From contig JAQISU010000179.1 in assembly GCA_029339505.1 (NCBI GenBank), positions 6,105,001-6,169,000 of the forward strand: 64,000 nucleotides of DNA, in the 5' to 3' direction. Position numbers and translations under genes: made by a program. Source of the DNA: Unio delphinus (Eukaryota; Mollusca; Bivalvia; Unionida; Unionidae). The notes beneath the pieces are model-generated. The model did not search any database. It saw nothing but the letters and a program-made list of their open reading frames with translations, and had not been told where the DNA came from. Below, piece after piece: positions 55,834-64,000 of this stretch. Within the stretch, counting starts at the first letter, position 1. Each line of letters opens with the position of its first letter.

Positions 55834-57419
55834 TATAGCCAATAATGAGATTTGTATCAATCTATTATATTCTAAATTATGCTGACTATGGAAATTGGCA
55901 TGGACAGCAAGGACTTGTTTCCACGTCGAGTCTGAATTCCCAATGTAAATAAAAGACGCATTACATCAATAAAAGTACAAAACGTGTGGAAAATGCTACA
56001 AAATGAATAAATGGAACTCACATTAAATTGTAAAATGAATCTGAAGAAAAAAAACTTAAACGCTGTGCATTCACAGTTTAGATTCAGATGGTCAATGCAA
56101 ACCGATGTAATAGTGATTCCGCGTTTCATTCTTGGAGGATTCATGACCCATTCAAGACATATATAATGATCGCATTATGATTATCTCTTCCGGGGGTATT
56201 ATATCATTTGTAAGCTGCTAATTCATACAGCAAGTTCGCAGTCTGATGGCCTGAGTTATTCTCTGGTAAACATGTAATGTTGACCTAGAAATAGATCCTG
56301 ACCTTGATACAAGGTTAGTGGAAACCACGTAAACAGATTTATTTTATTTTATAATAATTAGTTGTTGCCAAAGCCAAGATGGCACTAGTAAATTAAGAAG
56401 TAAACAATTTTTTTTCTTAAAGTAAAAATGATTGATTCTCTCCTGGGTCATGTTTGGAGTACGTGATGTAAACTCCTTCCAGCCCACCTCACTTTGTTTT
56501 ATTTCGCAATTTGGAGATTGTTTCGAAACTGCGTTTTAGAGTTTGATATAATCTTTGTTTAAAATGAAATATAATTAGTTTTTGGCTTTTACATCTGTTG
56601 TTAAGCCATGTTCTTTTGTTGTAGCCAGTTTTTAAATTCAACTTAACTTTACTTTAATTGGTTTTTCAAGGATTAATTCGCATTTCTGGAAATATTTGAT
56701 GTGCTCATACATAGTTCTTGGACAAAAACATTTTATCAAAGTTTTATTAGGATTTATCCGGAGTGTTAAATATTGTGTTTTACAAGAATTGTAGATCAGC
56801 ACAAAACAAATAAGCATACGTCATCGTCTTCCATCTTGGATATTCCAACAGGAATCGAACTTGAATCTATTAGAACATTTCATTACTAGAATTTTTTGTG
56901 ATTTAATTGGTGGATTATTCTTGGATTAATTTTGGATTTGATTCTTAAAACTTAAGTTCTATTTTCCTTTTCTTAAAGTCTTTTACAAGGAAATACTTTA
57001 TTTGTTAAATTTTACAAAGCATGTTGTTTCACTTTTTTCTGTGTTACTGTTTATTAGAGCTTAAACACCTAACAGTACTCTATCATTTTATTCCACAAAC
57101 TATGAACGCGTAATATCATCCTTGACATCTAAAGCTCATTCATTTTCGCTGCTGCATTTGTTTGTTTTGTTTGCTTGGTTTGTTAGTTGTTTTTTTTTCC
57201 GGATTTTCTTCTTTCATTTTGGATTTAATCAATTTTGTATTGACATGTTAAAAATTAAGACTTTATATTAAATTTACTTCAGTATTGAATCATCACCTTT
57301 TCACCTATGGTCTATAGTATCAAGAAAAACGAAAATGCATTTAATGATTTACAGAAACATAGCGACTGTTAACAATAGATCCTTATACGCAGTCAGGTGA
57401 TATTATACTAAATTCGGCG
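55834..57419. repeat. Spacer S, first copy of the 1.77-kb tandem array
   Basis: About 1.59 kb lies between MITE copies A and B. It is nearly identical to 57609-59193; only about six differences were noticed (for example GTAAGCTGC versus GTAAGTTGC, and one fewer T in a T-run). A 90-codon minus-strand frame (56144-55872) is identical in both copies, but no family was recognised and there is no evidence that it is expressed. The C+T-rich right half has no recognisable gene. Confidence 0.9.
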
Positions 57420-57421
57420 TA

Positions 57422-57608
57422 CAGTTGACCCCAGTTAACTGCACACCCTCGGGCCCGTCACGAGATCGTGCTGTTAACCGGAGTGTGCAGTTAACCGGAG
57501 TACGATACAGTACATTTTTAAGCATTGGGAAAAATCAGGACCGGCGTGATTACATGCAGTTATCTGGAGTTTGCAGTTAACCGATGTGCAGTTAAGTGGA
57601 GTCGACTG
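57422..57608. mobile_element. pogo-type MITE, copy B (recombinant)
   Basis: 187 bp with TA on both sides. Its left end matches copy C (T at 57426, T at 57436). From 57467 onward it matches copy A at every diagnostic position (CG at 57467-57468, then the later A, A and T variants). It is therefore a chimera of A and C. Confidence 0.92.
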
Positions 57609-59193
57609 TATAGCCAATAATGAGATTTGTATCAATCTATTATATTCTAAATTATGCTGACTATGGAAATTGGCATGGACAGCAAGGACTTGTTTCCACG
57701 TCGAGTCTGAATTCCCAATGTAAATAAAAGACGCATTACATCAATAAAAGTACAAAACGTGTGGAAAATGCTACAAAATGAATAAATGGAACTCACATTA
57801 AATTGTAAAATGAATCTGAAGAAAAAAAACTTAAACGCTGTGCATTCACAGTTTAGATTCAGATGGTCAATGCAAACCGATGTAATAGTGATTCCGCGTT
57901 TCATTCTTGGAGGATTCATGACCCATTCAAGACATATATAATGATCGCATTATGATTATCTCTTCCGGGGGTATTATATCATTTGTAAGTTGCTAATTCA
58001 TACAGCAAGTTCGCAGCCTGATGGCCTGAGTTATTCTCTGGTAAACATGTAATGTTGACCTAGAAATAGATCCTGACCTTGATACAAGGTTAGTGGAAAC
58101 CACGTAAACAGATTTATTTTATTTTATAATAATTAGTTGTTGCCAAAGCCAAGATGGCACTAGTAAATTAAGAAGTAAACAATTTTTTTTCTTAAAGTAA
58201 AAATGATTGATTCTCTCCTGGGTCATGTTTGGAGTACGTGATGTAAACTCCTTCCAGCCCACCTCACTTTGTTTTATTTCGCAATTTAGAGATTGTTTCG
58301 AAACTGCGTTTTAGAGTTTGATATAATCTTTGTTTAAAATGAAATATAATTAGTTTTCGGCTTTTACATCTGTTGTTAAGCCATGTTCTTTTGTTGTAGC
58401 CAGTTTTTAAATTCAACTTAACTTTACTTTAATTGGTTTTTCAAGGATTAATTCGCATTTCTGGAAATATTTGATGTGCTCATACATAGTTCTTGGACAA
58501 AAACATTTTATCAAAGTTTTATTAGGATTTATCCGGAGTGTTAAATATTGTGTTTTACAAGAATTGTAGATCAGCACAAAACAAATAAGCATACGTCATC
58601 GTCTTCCATCTTGGATATTCCAACAGGAATCGAACTTGAATCTATTAGAACATTTCATTACTAGAATTTTTTGTGATTTAATTGGTGGATTATTCTTGGA
58701 TTAATTTTGGATTTGATTCTTAAAACTTAAGTTCTGTTTTCCTTTTCTTAAAGTCTTTTACAAGGAAATACTTTATTTGTTAAATTTTACAAAGCATGTT
58801 GTTTCACTTTTTTCTGTGTTACTGTTTATTAGAGCTTAAACACCTAACAGTACTCTATCATTTTATTCCACAAACTATGAACGCGTAATATCATCCTTGA
58901 CATCTAAAGCTCATTCATTTTCGCTGCTGCATTTGTTTGTTTTGTTTGCTTGGTTTGTTAGTTGTTTTTTTTCCGGATTTTCTTCTTTCATTTTGGATTT
59001 AATCAATTTTGTATTGACATGTTAAAAATTAAGACTTTATATTAAATTTACTTCAGTATTGAATCATCACCTTTTCACCTATGGTCTATAGTATCAAGAA
59101 AAACGAAAATGCATTTAATGATTTACAGAAACATAGCGACTGTTAACAATAGATCCTTATACGCAGTCAGGTGATATTATACTAAATTCGGCG
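57609..59193. repeat. Spacer S, second copy of the 1.77-kb tandem array
   Basis: Near-identical partner of the segment after copy A. The repeat period is 1775 bp between MITE A and B and 1774 bp between B and C; the one-base difference lies in a T-run. The 90-codon frame recurs at 57919-57647. Confidence 0.92.
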
Positions 59194-59195
59194 TA

Positions 59196-59382
59196 CAGTT
59201 GACCCCAGTTAACTGCACACCCTCGGGCCCGTCACGAGATTATGCTGTTAACCGGAGTGTGCAGTTAACCGGAGTACGGTACAGTACATTTTTAAGCATT
59301 GGGAAAAATCAGGACCGGCGTGATTACGTGCAGTTATCCGGAGTTTGCAGTTAACCGATGTGCAGTTAAGTGGAGTCGACTG
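59196..59382. mobile_element. pogo-type MITE, copy C
   Basis: 187 bp, flanked by TA. It differs from copy A at six positions. The right flank (TATTCGCATTTTG) is unlike the flank after A and B (TATAGCCAATAATG), so the tandem array ends here. Confidence 0.92.
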
Positions 59383-59384
59383 TA

Positions 59385-60536
59385 TTCGCATTTTGTTATA
59401 GCGCCCCGTTTTAAGGAATTCTTATATTGTTGTGGATACCTGTCTGATTATTGGAATACAGTATAATGTAAATATTCCTTAGCCCGAAATAATTAGCCAA
59501 TTACTAGGAGCAAACGTCACGGAGTGATGCGTTAGTGCATTTTATGATGTCATGGCTAACGTTTAGTAAATTTGGGTCAAACCAGCACAAGAGCGTCCTT
59601 GTGTACCATAGTCCTTATTACAATCTGGTGGTTTGCATTGGTGGTGTGACTGCAGTGGCAGTATTTATGATAGGAAACCTGTACGTTACACAATGGAATC
59701 ACTAAGATGGGACTCGGCAGATACCGTGTATGTAGCCATGGTGGAAAAAGTGATGCAGTTGTACTGGCGAAATGTGCCTTGAAACCATGAATTGACTGGC
59801 CTAATGTGGCGTAGTTAAAAGAGTTCCATGCATTAAGGGATAGATGTATGGTTTCTACGGCATGAATTGCTGATGATACGCACACATGATGAAGAGAAAC
59901 CATACAGATTTGCGGTTAATGTATATTTGTAAACTTGATGCATACAATGAACTCGTCGGGATTTTTAGTTTACAACTGACGTTCCATAGAAGTCTAAGAA
60001 AATTTGAGGTAAACTTGTGACTACTAGTATATTGCGTCAGGGCATGACATCACTCGGTCAAGAAAATGTTCCTGGCTTGTTAAAATATGTGCACAAATGG
60101 TCTCAATAATTGTTAATACCGAGAACGCACCGTTCGACCAAAACATAAAGATGTTTAACAAGACAGGTACCTAACTTAACAATACCAGTGACAGTAGAAA
60201 CATGCATATGAATATGCAATATTCTGTTTAAGCAATCCTGTTATAAAAGAAAAAATCTATGACTTGATAATTTTCATTTTATTATATTTAAATTCTCATT
60301 TTACAATATTTATTTTTGAAAATGATATTTCTAAAATCAACTTATGATGGGATTTTAAGATTCATTTTATAAAATTGATTTTGGATAGTATATTTGATTC
60401 CATTAGCAGTAAAATATGTTCAGATAATACGGACGGATAGGTTTACCTTCATATTCCTCTTCTAAATGTGTTTTCAGAAAGTTGTTTGATTCCTTACCCT
60501 ATGCCACTTTTTTTGTTTTCTCTTCATTTTAATCTT
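59385..60536. other. Non-coding, nothing recognised
   Basis: A 108-codon minus-strand frame at 59577-59903 has no recognisable family, no clear splice context and a His/Ser-rich composition, so it was not called as a gene. Confidence 0.35.
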
Positions 60537-60850
60537 AACCGGTCAGGTAGCCTAGTGGTTAGAGCGTCCGCTGCGGAAGCGGGAGGTCGTGGGTTTGATC
60601 CCCCGCTGATTCAAACTTGCAAAAATGGTACTAACAGTTGCCTCGCTCGACGCCCAGCATTAAGAGGTTAGTGTTCGGAATGATTGGCCTGGTTTCAGGA
60701 TAATGTGACTGTCTGAGACATCATGTTATATGTCTGCGGCATGATGCACCAATGCTAGACATCACTATAAACTGTCTCACTGCAGACATCATCGCGATAT
60801 GGCTGGAAAAATTGTTAAAGCTACGTTAAAAATCCTAATCACTCACTCAA
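60537..60850 (+). mobile_element. tRNA-derived SINE, family A copy 3
   Basis: The best preserved copy. The tRNA-like head has box A TAGCCTAGTGG (60548-60558) and box B GGTTTGATCC (about 60592-60601). The body has AAGAGGTTAGTGTTCGGAAT, GGATAATGTGACTG, ATGTCTGCGGCATGAT, and CACTGCAGACATCATCGCGA, then a GTTAAAAATCC tail and an AATCACTCACTCAATC end. The head resembles a tRNA gene, but the continuous similarity of about 250 bp downstream to the copies at 14910 and 47868 identifies it as a SINE. Confidence 0.9.
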
Positions 60851-62460
60851 TCATTTTAGTTCTATTTTTACTTTCTTCTATCTCGAAATCACATTAGTTA
60901 ATTCTATCCACCCATGCGACTTATAATTCAGATCACGATTTTCTCGATATATTACCTTAATTTGCTTGTCAGTATTAAATTATATAATGTGAAAAGTATC
61001 CTAATAAAGCATGCGTTAATCGAAAATAACTTTCAAGATAAAATCGACATGATGTTCTTGTCATAGGTAAGCACCATAGTTTTTGGAGAGACTAACTTGT
61101 ACAAAAATCAGCTTGCCACGGGTAACATATTTAACTCCCGAATTAATCTATACTGTCGCCAAAATAAAGACAGACACCCAGATCGTAATTCTCTCATTTT
61201 CTAAAGAATAAACTATTGCATTTAACTCAAGACCAAGAATACCCGGATCTAAACCATGGGCCACTGCCTGAAAAGACAGGAAACATTACATTACTTTAAA
61301 ATAGATCGGGACTGTGGTTACTAACCCATAAGCAATAACTGTGACCTGAGTACACATTTTGTTTTGGAAAACAGTAATCACTTTAGACAGTCTGCAGTAG
61401 ATTGTACACAAGCATTTGACATAATAACAATGTGTTTCAGGCTATGTCCAGTCTGACACGAACACTTGCCTTAGCTCAAAATGTCGTCGATTAACAGGTC
61501 AATTTTCCTACACAGTTATGTTTCAGTTTATGATTTAACTGCTTAGAAAATGAAAACGAAATTTAAGATTGAAAGAATTTGTGAGAAGAATGTGGAATAT
61601 GTGGAATTTGACAAGTATTAATCAAAAAAAATGTCTCATAAATAATATAAATGTTTTGTTTGTTGTTTTTTGGGGCTCTGTTTGGGGTTTTGCGGGCGGG
61701 GTATTCAACATTAGTTGTCATGATTTTACATGTTCCCCAGATCACCACCCGACCAGTTGTATGAGGCATTACCTTAAAATTGTTTTCCATCGTGAGCTTT
61801 ACATATGTTCATTAACTTAGACAAAACACACACAGCCGCGTACACTCTCAAATATTGTATATCGATGATCCTTGGCAAGCGAAAATCAAATCGTCATGTT
61901 GGTGTTAAATGCATATTTTTTGTTTCATTTTGACATAGTCGGTCTAAATTCCAGACAAATACGAGTTGTATGGACTAGCAACAACTAATCTATGAACCAA
62001 AATATCAAGGTTTCCAGAAATGTATACCAGACAGAAAAAAGTTCTGATCGTAACTGGTAAGAATTAGACTGTAGTAGTACCTTTATACAGGCAAGACAAC
62101 TCCCAAGTTCAGTAGTACAACAACCAAGGTAAAAAAAAAGAGGGCATCGTCGCAAACCACGAACCATAATCCACTACGCTCCTTTAGCACTCGTGGCTAC
62201 ATGTTCTGAGATTTCCTCGTGTTTCATGACAATGCTAAAACAAGACGACGTGAAAAATAATCCAATGTATACATGGAAAAATAACTGTGCCCGCACGGGT
62301 GATAAAGAGGCATGCCGGCTTATTGCCTTTTGGCTCACTACGAATGAAGGAATGTACCGTATGATCGAAAAAGAAAAAGTATTAATATAAGGTTAAGATA
62401 TATAACAAATCTTCATGAGCTATATGAAACATTTTACGGAACTATAATATTTTGCCCACC
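60851..62460. other. Non-coding, nothing recognised
   Basis: Small frames such as 62193-62390 (plus strand, 65 codons) have a fairly protein-like composition but no recognised family. Confidence 0.35.
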
Positions 62461-62628
<168 letters not shown>

Positions 62629-63236
62629 CTCTTTTTTCTCGATTACACGCCTATGATGTTCATATTCAGTATGGTTAATTTAAAACTGTTGTAAATAGGA
62701 AGATTTCATTGTACTGGTGCCTAGCAGAATAATAATTCTTAACATACTGGTGTTTGGTACTATTCTTTGTAGTGTTTGCTAACGTAAGGCATACGATACG
62801 TGTGCTCATGTACAATTAATGCACGTACAACAAGACGCAAATAAGTTCTAAACGAGAAGATTATACTTGGGGGGAAATGCACAATAAAAACATTGACAGA
62901 TAATTTGACGAAATGTATTCAAGAAAGTTGTTGATTGTGAATTTTAAAAGTACAGATTACAATCATTATTAGATTTATGTTAAACGGTTTCGAATCAAAG
63001 AAGAACATGCCTTTAGGAACGTCGTTATCTCTGAAATTGCAGTAGATGGAGAAAGTGTATTTGTCGGTTATTAAATAATACATTAATTTTAATATATTTT
63101 ATCATCTGAAATCTTTTTCATCATTATTTAGAAGAAAGGACGTTTATATTTGTGAAACGTCTTAAAAAGTTTATTTTTGCCCAACTAAATTATAGCTAAG
63201 ATCCCAAACTCGAAATTATTGTATGCACGACCACCG

Positions 63237-63238
<2 letters not shown>
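62629..63238. other. Non-coding, nothing recognised
   Basis: No supported feature. Confidence 0.35.

Positions 63239-63298
<60 letters not shown>
63239..63298. repeat. (CT)n microsatellite
   Basis: About 58 bp of CT. Confidence 0.97.
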
Positions 63299-63302
<4 letters not shown>

Positions 63303-63357
63303 AGTGGAATTTAGAAATAAACAGGATTTCAAATTTATATATAATATACCTTTTGAT

Positions 63358-63631
63358 CATATATATATATATACATACATACATACATATATATACATAC
63401 ATACCTACAAACATACATACATACATACATACATACATACATACATACATACATACATACATACATACATACATACATACATACATACATACATACATAC
63501 ATTTATACATACATACATACATACATTCATACATACATACATACATACATACATACATACATACATACATACATACATACATACATACATACATACATAC
63601 ATACATACATACATACATACATACATACATA
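63358..63631. repeat. (AT)n(CATA)n long microsatellite
   Basis: A short AT tract is followed by more than 250 bp of CATA units with isolated variants (CTAC, TTTA, TTCA). Long Tyr-Ile-His-Thr or Met-Tyr-Val-Cys frames across it are artefacts. Confidence 0.97.
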
Positions 63632-64000
63632 AAATGGATATTAAATCCATTAATTTAAAAGAAATGCATGATGCCTCTAAAATGAATGCATACGAAATGA
63701 CCATAACATGTAATGACTTAAAGCATGTTAAAGGTTACAAAATGAGATTAATTACATTAAAATGGAACAAACATTTATAATCTTCACTATTTTTCTGTAT
63801 ATGTAATAAACATATTTAAATATAGTTAGCATCAATTATGTCCACTACTTTTAATTTTTATGTAATACATGTTCAATTTCTATTCAATGATTTCAATTTA
63901 TGCTTGTCATGTTACTGTCTATATTAAATACTACATCACTATAAAATATTACGCAATTTAGCATTGGTAAACAAGCCTTGTCAAATTAAAACACAGTTCT
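63632..64000. other. AT-rich non-coding, nothing recognised
   Basis: No supported feature up to the window edge. Confidence 0.35.

Noticed and set aside
55872..56144. 90-codon frame duplicated exactly at 57647-57919 as a conserved gene
   Set aside because: Its identity reflects the recent tandem duplication of the whole spacer, not selection on the frame. No known family.
59577..59903. 108-codon minus-strand frame as a small gene
   Set aside because: No recognised family, no splice signals in a sensible arrangement and no conserved motif. Length alone is not convincing.
60541..60615. A functional tRNA gene
   Set aside because: Box A and box B are present, but about 250 bp of downstream sequence is shared with two other copies that also have tRNA-like heads, so it is a SINE.
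63196..63780. Long reading frames (up to 185 codons) rich in Tyr-Ile-His-Thr or Met-Tyr-Val-Cys
   Set aside because: They are translations of CT and CATA microsatellites and exist on both strands at once.

Overview
This window looks like nuclear DNA of a metazoan, most likely a lophotrochozoan and probably a mollusc. The evidence is a spliced animal-type gene with GT-AG introns, very AT-rich intergenic DNA, dense long microsatellites, tRNA-derived SINEs, CR1/L2-like LINEs and Polinton (Maverick) remnants. There are no bacterial operons, rRNA genes or CRISPR arrays. The taxonomic call is inference from overall character, not from a marker gene.

Region 1 (1-4.5 kb) holds the only well supported host gene. 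Five consecutive minus-strand coding exons (4469-4049, 3645-3535, 2664-2465, 2250-2086, 1396-1241) of an SLC26-type anion transporter have matching splice phases. They encode a long cysteine-rich N-terminus and the first half of the membrane domain. The remaining exons lie beyond the left edge, and the 5' end is not visible. Region 2 (4.5-20 kb) is intergenic or intronic. It contains microsatellites, a broken CR1/L2-like LINE (11.1-13.8 kb), a minus-strand tRNA-derived SINE, a 245-bp tandem duplication and a 25-bp minisatellite.

Region 3 (20-38 kb) is a graveyard of mobile elements. It has a plus-strand Polinton-type family B DNA polymerase remnant (21.0-22.1 kb), three copies of an unidentified dispersed repeat (22.2-26.4 kb), a plus-strand Polinton-type integrase remnant (27.1-28.1 kb), a second CR1/L2-like LINE with most of its 5' part (28.2-31.6 kb), a fragment of a different non-LTR retrotransposon (32.4-33.7 kb), and a minus-strand chain of decayed reading frames (34.2-37.6 kb) whose best segment resembles a Polinton-type capsid protein. 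One old Polinton broken by later insertions is possible but unproven.

Region 4 (38-54 kb) is mostly non-coding. It carries an inverted pair of approximately 0.5-kb repeats (38.8 and 52.5 kb), a pogo/Tigger-like transposase remnant with a 3' terminus (44.6-45.1 kb), tRNA-derived SINEs near 47.6-48.2 kb, one exon-like segment with an in-frame stop (48.3-48.55 kb), and several hairpins (49.7-52.2 kb).

Region 5 (54-64 kb) contains a 187-bp pogo-type MITE present three times, alternating with two near-identical 1.6-kb spacers (MITE-S-MITE-S-MITE). Diagnostic bases show that the middle MITE is a recombinant of the outer two, so the array records an unequal crossover that can be placed within about 30 bp. 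A third SINE of the same family and long AT, CT and CATA microsatellites fill the right end. Apart from the transporter, nearly all recognisable coding signal is decayed transposon sequence, so there are no gene partnerships to describe beyond the transposon modules.
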